A stretch of DNA of 64,000 nucleotides, from contig JARGSG010000235.1 of the NCBI GenBank assembly GCA_030374805.1, positions 1 through 64,000 of the forward strand, written 5' to 3'. The notes beneath the pieces were generated by a model. It ran no database searches. It saw only the letters and a program-made list of their open reading frames with translations, and was not told the DNA's origin. Each line of letters starts with the position of its first letter. Within the stretch, counting starts at the first letter, position 1. Shown in pieces: positions 31,030-41,415 of this stretch. Origin of the DNA: Gracilaria gracilis (Eukaryota; Rhodophyta; Florideophyceae; Gracilariales; Gracilariaceae). The position numbers and the translations under genes are program-made.

Positions 31030-32400
31030 TCTCTCTCTCAGTCCAAGGTGGACTCGGCCTACATCGATTCGGGAGCTACGAACCACTTCTTCCACTCGCG
31101 CAAGGCATTCATCCGCTACGAGCGCATCGAGATCGAGCTTGTGCAAGCTGGCTCAGGAACTGCTCTTCTTGTTGGAAAGAGTCACGTCTGGATACCATTG
31201 AACAAGGGCACGATCATCGAAGCATACCACGCTCCTGCGTTCGAGTTTAACATATTATCAGTTGGTTTCCTCAGCGTGGACTTCATAGTTTTGTTCACAT
31301 CAACCTTGCGGCCATTCAATGGCTGCTTCATAATGGATCCCAAACGTAACTCCAAAGTCATATGGGAAACAGAGATCAAACAGGGCCTTTTCATCATGAA
31401 CCTCTCCGACACCGACAAGCAGGTCATGGTGGTGAATGCTGGAAACACCGAGCATGAGTTATCTTTGGACTAGAACGGACGTACTGTTCATCTTCACCCG
31501 GGCAGGTACCAGGATCTTTCGAAGGCCTTGGGCTCCGTTCCTTACTTCCAACGGTCCATCCTAGAATCTTTGACCTGCGTCCCGCGCCTCACTGGCAAAA
31601 TGAAACGCAAACCTCTCATAGCCAGATCACGATCTGTCTTATCCTTCATTCCGTTAGAGCTTATACACATGGATGTTTCAGGAAAAATCTCGCCTTCGCT
31701 CTCTGGCGCAATCTATGCAATGGCCATTCTCGACGATTATACTTACAAGTCGGACGTCTTCTTCCTGAAAGAAAAGACAGGTGTTAGTGTTCTCAGGCAC
31801 CTGGATTGGCACTAACGCCGATCGGAGCTGGAACTGAACCACTCGGTTCGCTTGAAAATTGTTCGCCTGGACGGCGCCGGCGAACATAAGAGCAACGAGT
31901 TGGAAACGTTCTCCTTTGATCATAGCGTAGTTCTAGATTACTCTCCCGCTTACGCCTCTGAGTCTAATGGCGCTGCGGAGAGACTTACTCAAGAACATTC
32001 GACCAGAGCTCTCGTGCTTCTCTTTGCGAGCAAGCTGCCCACTGCGTTCTGGGCAGAGGCAATGAACCACGCGAACTGGCTAAGGAACCGGGCCCCATCT
32101 TCTAGGATACAGGGACGGATTCCTATTCTGGAATGGGACCCAAGTACTAACATTGACTTCTCTCACATCCCTAGCTTTGGACAGTCTGGCTATGCCTTCG
32201 TCTAACGGTCTAAGACCGTGGCAAAAAAGAAGTTCCTCCCTCGGTCCGTCTTCGCGCACTTTGTCGGCATGCAAAGCGACAACACACTTGTCCGTGTGTT
32301 CGTGCCGGAGAAAACCTCGGTCGTCATTTGCCGTATCCAGGACTTTTAAGGCGATCAACTCATCGCCACTTCCCAACGTCTCCACCCTCCTGGAAGGGAT
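31030..32400 (+). pseudogene. Ty1/copia protease and integrase, broken
   Basis: The protease active site is AYIDSGATNHF near 31055. The GAG-pre-integrase part and integrase core follow: LIHMDVSG (first Asp), IVRLDGAGEHKS (second Asp) and ESNGAAERLT (Glu), so the triad is visible. Frame closures occur at TAG 31471, TAA 31813 and TAA 32203, each where the neighbouring sequence continues in phase; all three could come from Gln codons. A C-terminal part (VAKKKFLPRSVFAHFVGM) extends to about 32350. No reverse transcriptase follows. Confidence 0.85.
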
Positions 32401-32866
32401 AACTCCTCAACAGCAGACGGAGGAGATGGAGCCCGTCGATCGTCGGTGTTATCGGAATGCTAGTTTGGCGGTCAAAAATGACCGAATTGAAACGAACGAA
32501 AAACCGGTGAATTTATCCATAGGAAGTGTTAATTTCCGAAAATATTTCCACCTTTCCACTTGTGCTAGATTTTTTCGAAAGAATTATTTCAAATTGTTTC
32601 CATCTTTGCTAGTTTGGATGGAAGGGAAACTAGCATACTCCTTTGGTTGATGGTAGTTTCGCAGCACAATGTAAGTGTGTTAGTATCACCTACGTTCATG
32701 TATACGGCAGCGGATAGCAAGATAGACCCTTAGATAGAAACTTAAGTAGCTGTTTATCAAATAGGAATAGGAGTATACAAATAGATCGAATAACTTTTCA
32801 GTTTGAGGAGATCGGTTCACTAGTCAACACCTTTCACATCAGACATTCGTATACTAAATATATGAA

Positions 32867-35800
32867 ATGCCTTCGAATCACGTGCAATCATCCCCACCAC
32901 TCCGTCCCACCGTCCGTGCGCCATATTACGCTCCCCGCTACATACCCCCAATCCTCTCCAACACCCCCCTAACCTTCCCCGCCATGCCCAACTGCTGCTT
33001 TGAAGGCTGCTTCTTCTTCGCCCGCACCATCGCCGCCATCCAAAGGCACCAGAAGAGATGCCCCAATCCTCTCAACCGAAACAAGCGTTTCCTCTCCCCA
33101 GGCGGAGGCCTCCCCCACTTCCCCCCACGCATCAAGCGTCACAAGTCTACCCCCACCTCCATACACCTCCCCCTCCCACAAACCGCCCTTCCGACAACGT
33201 CCCCAGCGCAGACGACGACTCCTACCACCACCAGCAACTCTCCCTCTCCCTCCACACCCGGGACGCCTACCACATCGCCACCACCCCCGTCTCCTCCATC
33301 TCCCCCTCCCCTCCCCCCCTCCTCCCCCTTTCTTCCCCCTCCTCAACAACCCCCACCTCGAACGCATGGTCCTCTACATCTCTTCCATCGCCTCCTCCAT
33401 CGGCCTCCGAAAGGCTGACGAACTCATCTCCCTCCTCCACGACCCCGCCTTCTTCAAATCTGCCTTCCACAACGCGGTCTCCTCCGCCACCCAGTTCCTC
33501 GAGCTGCAGAAAAACCTCTTCCAGCACCTTGTCAGCAACATCGGTTTCGCTCCTACCACCCTCTCCGACCCACAGCAGCTCTTCTCCACCACCGTCTTCC
33601 GAAAGGACCCCATCCAGGTCCTCAAACAACAACTCGCCCTCGCACACTTTCAAAAAACCTTCTTCCACCCCATCTCCCACACAATCCCTTCTGGTTCTCC
33701 CACTTTCGCCGACCCCATGGCCTCCACTTTCGGAAAAGAAGCAGTCCCCGCCGTCAAAGCCGCAATCATGCACTCGTCAAACGACTCCTGCATCTGGCAC
33801 ACCCCCAACTCCACCGGTATCAACTCCTTCATCGACTTGGTCCAAATCTACTCCGACAAGTCCTCCACCTCCCTCGAATCCTCTTCCATCACCTCCTACC
33901 TCCTTCACATCACCCTTTTCAACTTCTCCGATGCCTTCAGTCGCAAGTGCATCACCAAACACCTCACCTTTCTCGGATACTTGCCAACCTCCTTCCTCCC
34001 AACCAACCCCTCCCAAGACCACGACTACATCCCTCAAACCTCCTCTCACATCCCCCGCCACACCAAAATGGAACTCATTCAGTTCGTCATCTCCAACCTC
34101 CTCGGCCCTCTCCTCTCCTCCGGTCTCAACGGCCTCCCCTTCCGTGACGCCCATGGCGTTCTCCACCACTGTCACCCAATCATCGCCAGCTGCTGCGCCG
34201 ACATCGCCGAATCAAAAGAAATCCTCACCATCTCCCACGGAACCCGCCCCCAACACCCTTGTAATAGATGCACCGTCTCCCGCACAGACCTCCCCCTACA
34301 CATTCAATCCCCTTCCCCCCGAATTCAGCACCAGACCCTCGCCACACGCAAATCACACTCCACTCTCCTCCAACAATCACAAGACGCTGTCCTTGCTCGT
34401 AAGCCCAAAATCTTCCGCAACACAAGGAAAAAAGCCCTTGAAGCCCTCCACTCCCTCTCCCTCGCAAAGTACTCCTCCCTCTTCGAATCATACCCTCTTC
34501 TCAACATCACCCCACTCCTCTCCCCTTACAACATCTTCACCTTCGAACCACACCACAACTTCCACCTCGGCGTCTCCAAGCTCATCAAGCTCGCCGCTAT
34601 CGAGATACTCCGCTCAGAAGCACTCTTCACCACCCCCGTTTCTCCAAGTCCCGTCGCCCCTTCAACTCCGTCCGCATTTCCATTCTCAAAAATTCAAACA
34701 CCATCCTCTTCGCCATCGGAAAGCGCTTTCCAGCAAACGGACTCTACATCGATTTCTCCACTTCCGACAACGGTCAAACTCTCAACGGTTTCTTCATTAC
34801 CGACGGTTTGCATGGTGTGCTCGAAGCAAAAGACTACCGCGCACTCGACATGGTCTTCCTCTTCATCGGCGCCTTCTTCGACCGATGCTGTGACAAGATC
34901 GATTCAGCTCCCATCAATTCCGTCTTCTTTAAGTACTCAGAGGTCCTCCTCGCCTCTATGCGATACAACACCTTCACCAAATGCACCGACGCCCGCCTCA
35001 CAGACCTCCACAACCAAATCCGCTCCTTCAAGCGCACAGCCGTACTCGTTCTCGGCCCCCACCACACTTCCAGCCTCGGAACCCTCAAGTTCCACCTTCT
35101 CGACCACATTGTCGGGGACATAGGCCGCTTCGGAGGCCCCCACTTCAATGATGCCGGCATATTCGAGCACGACCACACCCTCTTCAAGTCCCACTACTTC
35201 AAACCTCAAAGCGCAGGTCCACCGCACATCAAGAAACCATTCGTGCCATCCACCGCTCCAACGCCATCAAGGACTGGAATCCCGTCTCCACAAACCCTTC
35301 CATCACCCCCTCCTCCCCTGGCCTCGCTTCCCCCCTCCAATCCCGAGAACCCGGTTTCGTCCGTGATGGCAAACACATTTCCTCCGCTGACCTAATCACT
35401 GCCCACAAAATCATTCGCTCCAATCCTCACCTCCCTCACAAATCTCTTCAAGACCTCGTCCCCCCCGATACCCTATCCATTCTTGCACAATTCGGAAGAG
35501 ACGCCCTCCCATCCTTCATCACCCTCTCTATCGAAGTCCTACAACTCACTGACAACTCCCCCGCCCTCTGTCAGGCTCGACTCAACATAGTTAACTCCGC
35601 TTAAGTCGTCGGCGGCTACATCCCAACACTCGACAACTACATCACAGAACGAAACGAGCTCACCCTCCAGGATCCTCCCGTCCCCAACATTCAACGAATT
35701 TTTGCCATCCCCTCCTTCGATCCATCCAAATCCCCAAAGTTCTCCCACGTTCTTGTCGCCGGCTCCACCTCCCCCCTCTCCACATTCATCGTCTGGGTCT

Positions 35801-36069
35801 GCAAACACATCTCCCTTCTTCGTTTCGCCCTTCCTTCTTGAACTTCTTCTCCCAAGGAGTTCGCCTGCGTCCAGTTCATGGAGCTCGTCCCACCCAGCGA
35901 CGACGTCGATCTCACCCTCAACTGCGTTTGCCCCCGATGGGCAACAGAAGACGAACATAACCACACCATCCACCCAGTTCCCATCTCTACCCACTCCACT
36001 TCCGATAACGTTTCCCCTTGGTATGGACTCATTCTCTCTTCCTCCATCCTCGGCTCCGTTCATGTTGTC
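32867..36069 (+). mobile_element. Plavaka-like (CACTA superfamily) DNA transposon, degenerate
   Basis: A strongly C-rich coding region with a transposase spread over several frames. The N-terminus (32867-33130) has a C2H2/C2HC-like finger, CCFEGCFFFARTIAAIQRHQ followed by KRC. A Pro/Thr/Ser-rich linker follows. The catalytic-domain-like part includes CHPIIASCCADIAESKEI with NRCTVSRTD, then ITPLLSPYNIFTFEPHHNFH and LGVSKL, and later TLKFHLLDHIVGDIGRFGG with FEHDHTLFKSHYF, an order typical of Plavaka transposases. Frame changes occur near 33420, 34640 and 35220, with a stop at about 35603. It lies between the integrase and RNase H ends of the copia element. Terminal repeats were not identified. 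Confidence 0.65.
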
Positions 36070-36310
36070 CGCCAGAAATACCCCGCTCCTCCCTTCACTT
36101 CTCGTCTACACTGGCGCTTTCACCGATTCTATCTCAATCGGTTGAAGGAGAGCCACAGTCGTGGGAAACTTAGGTATCTCGCATAAATCCCTGGAGACCA
36201 GAATGTCGGAGACGGACTAACAAAAGGCCTGGTTGGTGATTCACATCCACTCTGAAAATTGATGACTTCCAATAGAATTTCTTTGAAGCCCACTGGCTGG
36301 GTTGCAGGCA
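36070..36310 (+). pseudogene. Ty1/copia RNase H C-terminus
   Basis: The reading frame RLHWRFHRFYLNRLKESHSR, then a stop, IPGDQNVGDGLTKGL and SNRISLKPTGWV matches the end of copia Pol, where AWIPGDQNVADGLTK-type sequence precedes the element's 3' end. It resumes directly after the Plavaka-like sequence, so this is the right-hand part of the element that begins at 29.9 kb. One in-frame stop replaces the expected Trp. Confidence 0.7.
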
Positions 36311-37750
36311 CCCGAATGGATGTGGACAGCATGTGAGTTTCTTGCGAAAAGAAAAAGTCTGGAGTTTCGGGAGTTGACATTGACGTGGGAGAACATTTCA
36401 CTGTTTGTGATCAACCTTTTTGACCTTGAATTGTTGTTTACAGAGAAAAGATATAGTCTCAATTGTGTTACCTTGAAGCTACAGACCGCTACAACATAGA
36501 CTGATAACCAGTACTTAAGTATTCCATCCGATACAGTAAAGACAATAAAGAAGACCATCGGTCAATCATCATATATTTACACAACCCCAATTGCACCCAA
36601 TGCACACACCGAGAGTCCGCTTCACGGCAGCCCTCAACCACAGGCACTTTTTCGCCAAGTAGAATCGGCAGAACCTCTTTCATCCATCCGACAAGCAGTC
36701 AGGGTGGCAGACTGCTTCTGTGAGAAGCACTGACTTTGGCGTTACAGCCCAGTAGAGGGCCGTCCGTCAGCGTTAGAGCTTGACACGGTGTCACTGCATT
36801 CTCTGCAGCACACCGCATTTTCAGGCTGTGTTTTTACAGCCTCCTATACAATGCCTTCCCACTTTCTTTATATCGATTTACAAAGCTTGGATCTCTATAC
36901 TCGAGACGCAACATCACTGCATCAAAAGCAGCTCCGAAGCGAGTCCTCTTCCCGGAAACACCCCAAATCGCAGCAAACGTGTTGGGGAAACTTCATGACG
37001 CTTCCAGCAGCAGTAAACCGACGTATGAAGTAAGCGCGGTTGTAACTCAACCCACAAGTGCAATTTCACTGCGCAAACCATGAAGGCCACAATCCAAGGC
37101 GTGATCTGCTCCGGTCTCGCGCTGCTCTCCAAGCTGCACCCAAGTGAGTACAAAGCTCTCCGTTTGGTTTCACTGTGCACTCATCAGAGAGATCCACAAG
37201 TAGATAGGCGGGGACTAATTTTTATCCGGGATCATCTCAGAGTGCACCCAGTGTAACACTTTCGTGGCAGAGTATTACTTCATAATTCTTGTAGGCACCC
37301 CCAATACCTATAACGCGTCTTTGATAAGCTAGCCACACTCCAAAACTCTTCAGCTGTGTTACGCTCACTGAGCTATGTTTTGTTACAAAAAGGAGCGTTA
37401 GGTCTTAAAGGTACTCTCGGCTGGGTGAGCATTTCGATACCGACAATCATCGCCATTGTATCCCATGTTCCTATTCATGTCGTCATACCTCTTCGTTCAC
37501 CCTCGTTATACAGTCCGCGAAACGCAGAAGGCAACAACCACAATAGTCAGGCATTTCTGCCATTAAAGCACAAACACACTAACAGAGTACATCACGTGAG
37601 AGCGCTCTATTAGAACAATAAAGAAACACACAAAGAGAATTGATTACTCTATCTTTGTAGATCTCAAGCGCATATTACTTCACAGGGGTCTCTTTAAACC
37701 GCGAAGTTACAAAGCATACGTTCGTTCCTACCTCCCCTCAATCCTAAGTA
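36311..37750. other. Probable copia 3' LTR region and intergenic DNA
   Basis: No gene is recognised. The first few hundred bases should include the copia 3' LTR, but I could not match it to a left LTR by eye. Short open frames at 36780-37030 and 37356-37613 lack recognisable features. Confidence 0.35.
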
Positions 37751-38755
37751 CTAATACTTCGTGGCGTTTCCTTTGGCATCCATAAAAGCCCACAGCCTTC
37801 AATTGATGCTGCTGTAGAGTTTGAGCAGATAGTCAGTCTGCAGCTCATCCCAAGCCTTTAGGATTGCCTCCTTCAATTCCACGACGGATTCAAACTGCTT
37901 ATACCCATGATAGACCTTACGAGCCATCTCACCCCATACATTTTCAATTATATTTAAGTCCGGAGACTTCGCCAGCCATGAGAGCGTCCTATCATTGTTC
38001 TGAACAAACCAATTCCTTGTATACATTGCAGTGTGAATGGGCGCATTGTTCTGTTGAAAAATGTAAGCGTAAGATTCTCCAAACATCTCTGCCACGAAGG
38101 AAAGCAAACCGTTGTCCAGTGTCTGGCAATACTTCACTGCATTCTGCTTTCCACTCACAAATATCAGCTTTGACACCCCGTAGAAAGAAATTGCCCCCCA
38201 AACCATGACGGATCCTCCCCCATTTTGTCGTGTAGAGAAGCGAGGTTGGTCCCGTCTCAAATCATGCCAATAGAAGGCGAGAACATCTGGAACATCAAGG
38301 TAAAACTTCTTCTCATCCGAGAAAACAAGCCTCACTCAAAACTGGTCACCCTTGCTGATGTGTCGGCGTGCCCATTCCAGGCGTCGTAATCTGTGGATTT
38401 GTGTCATTTGCGGAGCCTTTAAAAGCTTTCTATACTTGAGATGGGGAGTGTCACGTAATTTTTGTTGTATTCGTCTAACTCCAATGGTTAAGTTCAGTCG
38501 TGATTTGAGTTCGTAAGCGCTATAGTTCCCGCTAAAAGCCAGGCGATTCAGCAGTCGTCGGGTATGTTCAGAGACTTTGGTTTGGTTTTTTGATGTTTGA
38601 ACGCACTTTCTGGACTGATGGCGCTTCAAGAATCGAGAAATAGTTGAGGGGTTGCGTTCTAGCTCTTCGGAGGTGTCCCGAATGGGCGTTTGTTGGCTGC
38701 GTAAAGAGACTATCTGCCACTTTTCGAAGGATGTGAGGTACCCCCCTGGTGGCAT
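37751..38755 (-). pseudogene. Tc1/mariner-type transposase, inactive
   Basis: The minus-strand frame runs from MPPGGYLTSFEKWQI (N-terminal helix-turn-helix) to DAKGNATKY. DDE motifs are seen as VFSDEKKF (first Asp), FQQNNAPIHTA, where the second Asp of the usual QQDNAP has become Asn, and SPDLNIIENVWGEM (third residue Glu). Two in-frame TGA stops (38336-38338 and 37799-37801) also break it. The length with stops ignored, about 335 residues, is normal for Tc1. It cannot be active. Confidence 0.9.
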
Positions 38756-38809
38756 TGTTGAGCGTTTGTGATCGGAATGATTGTCCTCACGTGGGAGAGC
38801 CACGTGAGG

Positions 38810-39426
38810 AGAGGCTTTGTATGGAGTTTGGACGTGTTTTCAGCATCGGAATGTCGCCAATTTATGAAACCATTACTTGTGGGCGTTGTTATTTCGCGCC
38901 CTTGTTCGAGCCTTTATTTCTATTGAGCGCGCTTGGGGAGGTAAACGTGGAGCAGTGGGCACTATACCTGAATTGTTTTATCATTTGAATAGCGGGCTTT
39001 AAAGGGGTGTCATTGCCTTTCGGATTGGCGGAGGCCTTAGAGAATGCTATTCATGGCGTGTTACTCTACGAATTTCGTGGAATGTAGGTCATCGGTAGAA
39101 GATCACACCAAGACAAGGCGCTTTGCACGGGCCACGTTGTGTCGCCCTTGAGGTCATGACAACATCGTTTTTTCTAACCCCCCTGCCTCCGGCGACATTA
39201 GATAAAGAGAACCCCTGCAAAAATTTCAGTGTACGAACGATTCCATTGGACTTCATTTGTAGAAAGGAAAAGTCAGGGAAACGGAGTAGAGTCATCTTCC
39301 GGTGTCCCATTCTCCGATTCCGTGACTATTGCTTCCGGAGCAGCTAACCGGGGGCAGTTTAGACACATATCTCCAAGGTCCGGAAGACGATCGACGTGCT
39401 ATGAGTGCCATGAGTGCCAAGGTCGA
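38810..39426. other. Intergenic, no gene seen
   Basis: It begins next to an inverted repeat, cctcacgtgg-gaga-gccacgtgagg (near 38793-38817), that could be part of the Tc1 element's end. Open frames here show no protein character. Confidence 0.35.
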
Positions 39427-39708
39427 TCACGCGGCCGAGTTTAGTGACATCCCGAGTCCGGAGAGGCGAACAGTGGGCCGATTACATAGTGAGTTTTTGG
39501 ACCTCTCAAGTCCAAACCTGCTCTTCAAATAGCAATTGTCAGGAATGAAAGAGTCCATAAAGACTTTGTATTTCTTCTCCAAATTGCTCCGTAGCACGTA
39601 CGAACGCTCGGCAATCTCACTGCCGACCATAATGATGCTGCGTACAAGTGCGAAGTCGTTCTCAATCTTAACATTATTACCGAGAATGCTTTCGATATGG
39701 GTCTCCAT
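39427..39708 (-). CDS. Hypothetical 93-aa ORF
   Basis: An ATG-started frame with mixed hydrophobic and charged sequence (METHIESILGNNVKIENDFA, then IAERSYVLRSNLEKKYKVF). It has no motif or neighbouring clue. It may be a chance ORF. Confidence 0.2.
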   Translation of the reverse strand: METHIESILGNNVKIENDFALVRSIIMVGSEIAERSYVLRSNLEKKYKVFMDSFIPDNCYLKSRFGLERSKNSLCNRPTVRLSGLGMSLNSAA

Positions 39709-39808
39709 GTCGATAGTATCGTTGTTATTAAATTAACCCCCCTGTTTGCGTTAATATGTCATAGATTATTACTATAAGAAAGAGAGGTTTCACAATGAGC
39801 AAAGTTAT

Positions 39809-40420
39809 ATGAAAGCGTTGAGTATAAGTTTACAAAGACTCGCAACGCCGGTACTTAGTTTTCTCCTTTTTCTCAGCTACGCCCAGAAGGAAATGTTTCC
39901 GAACGAGCTGGCACCCATACCAGGAGTCCCAGAATGCGTTTCACCCGCGACAGGGACTTTGATCTCCGTCTTGAACCCCATTACCAAAACCTATAGCACC
40001 TATTTGGTTTCTGAAGGCTTTTGTCACATACTAAATACTGTGTAGAGTGTTCAAAACGCTTCAATGGATGGGGGAATGTTTGTTAGGTCTTTTGGAGAGG
40101 TCAGGGATATAGATCTTAATTCATTAAGTTGCCAAGTTTACAGCCCGGCTTGTCAACGTATGAGACAAGCAGGAGCACATGGAAATTCTAAGGGACCCCT
40201 AACACTCTCTTTAGAAAATGTTGAGTACCTGCATATAGGTGATATTGTGTCTATCAAGTTACGAAACCAAGTTGGTAAGCAAATGATGGTTATCACTGCA
40301 GGGCCGTTCTACTCCGCAACATTTCAGGCATACTCTACAACACTTGGATACAGGCGACTTGTTGTGCAAAACGATGATGAAAACTCTGTAATCGTTCGAG
40401 AGTACAACCTTATATCTTAA
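39809..40420 (+). pseudogene. Secreted protein of unknown function with an in-frame TAG
   Basis: The ATG opens a frame with a typical signal peptide (LATPVLSFLLFLSYA), followed by mature sequence with GVPECVSPATGTLI. The frame stops at TAG 40043-40045 and then continues in the same phase for another 125 codons (VRSFGEVRDIDLNSLSCQVY, later IGDIVSIKLRNQVG), so it was very probably one 203-residue protein. Three or four Cys are conserved-looking in the extracellular part. I do not recognise the family. It is either a recent pseudogene, a sequencing error at one codon, or an intron that I cannot place. Confidence 0.5.
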
Positions 40421-40803
40421 TTTTGTTTCCTTATCCCTACTCTTCTCTGCTGAGATGCATGGCGCCTTTCCAGGTCACGTGATAGCCCAATGTTAAGTAT
40501 AGAGCTGCATTGTTATAGGCAAACCCCTATAGTAGAGAATAAAGCTCGTGATCTTACGCCATCAGACAGTGAATTTACTTGTCTCCCGCAAGTGCTGCCG
40601 CGAAATTTAGTTTAGCTCTCACTTGAATATAATTTCAACACCACAATGTGATGGCCTAAGTTTCATATCGCTTTAAGACACACAATATGTGCTGTGTTCT
40701 TCACGTGTTACTATAAGTGTGCAATAAGAAGCCTACAACAGTTCAAATGCAGTTTGTTTACGTCCATGGTTGCCTAGTTGTGGTTTAGTAATTGAAACTC
40801 GAG
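40421..40803. other. Intergenic, no gene seen
   Basis: AT-rich spacer between the secreted-protein gene and the basic 178-aa ORF; it probably contains both the 3' end of one and the promoter of the other. Confidence 0.4.
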
Positions 40804-41340
40804 ATGCAATGCGAACATATATTCCCTGAGCTCTTACCAACGCCGCTAGAACGTTTTGGATTTTCGAATGAACAGAGATGGGGTGATATTAGAAAGATTC
40901 ACCATCACTTTATCAAGAATAAAGAAGAAACCTCAGCTGTTAGCAGATCTACAATTCGGAAGAGAAAATGGAGATTAAAGGAGAAAAACAGGACGAAAGA
41001 GTCAAGGCAGAGCAAAGAAAAGTATAAAAAGATGAGAGATTTGGAAACACCGGAAGAAAAGCACACTCGTCTTGCTAATCGCAGGGAAGCTTATGCACGT
41101 AGTAAAGAGAAGAAAAGCGCTAACCAGAACTTGATCAAACTTCCTACAAACAGCACAATTTTGTCTACATTTAATCCTCGAAGAGATGTAGTTGATGGAA
41201 ACTATACGGTGGGAACAACAATGGACAAAATTGAAGTATACAAACATATTCACGAGTTTTGTCAAGACAAAGGTGGTGGGACTTCTGTTTATAACTTGTG
41301 TACCAATATGAGCGATATAAGGTTACGGAAAATACAATGA
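40804..41340 (+). CDS. Basic, coiled-coil-like 178-aa protein
   Basis: It starts at ATG 40804. The middle third is extremely basic (STIRKRKWRLKEKNRTKE, then KEKYKKMRDLETPEEKHTRL and RREAYARSKEKK) and should form a long charged helix. The RL-ETPEEK-RL-RRE pattern resembles the repeated basic region at the N-terminus of some Helitron and PIF1-like transposon proteins and of some transposon-linked nuclear proteins. The C-terminus is globular (DKIEVYKHIHEFCQDKGGG). A nuclear or nucleic-acid-binding role is likely; the precise family is unknown. Confidence 0.45.
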   Translation: MQCEHIFPELLPTPLERFGFSNEQRWGDIRKIHHHFIKNKEETSAVSRSTIRKRKWRLKEKNRTKESRQSKEKYKKMRDLETPEEKHTRLANRREAYARSKEKKSANQNLIKLPTNSTILSTFNPRRDVVDGNYTVGTTMDKIEVYKHIHEFCQDKGGGTSVYNLCTNMSDIRLRKIQ

Positions 41341-41415
41341 GTGGTGTTGTGAAGTAATCGCAGTGATAGATTTAGTAAAGTAATCATAAGAGTAAAAAGG
41401 TGTTAGAAGCCGTCT

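Noticed and set aside
33058..34893. A 611-aa Ser/Pro/Thr-rich plus-strand frame over the Plavaka-like transposase
   Set aside because: It is a phase shadow caused by the strong C bias; the transposase motifs lie in the other frames.
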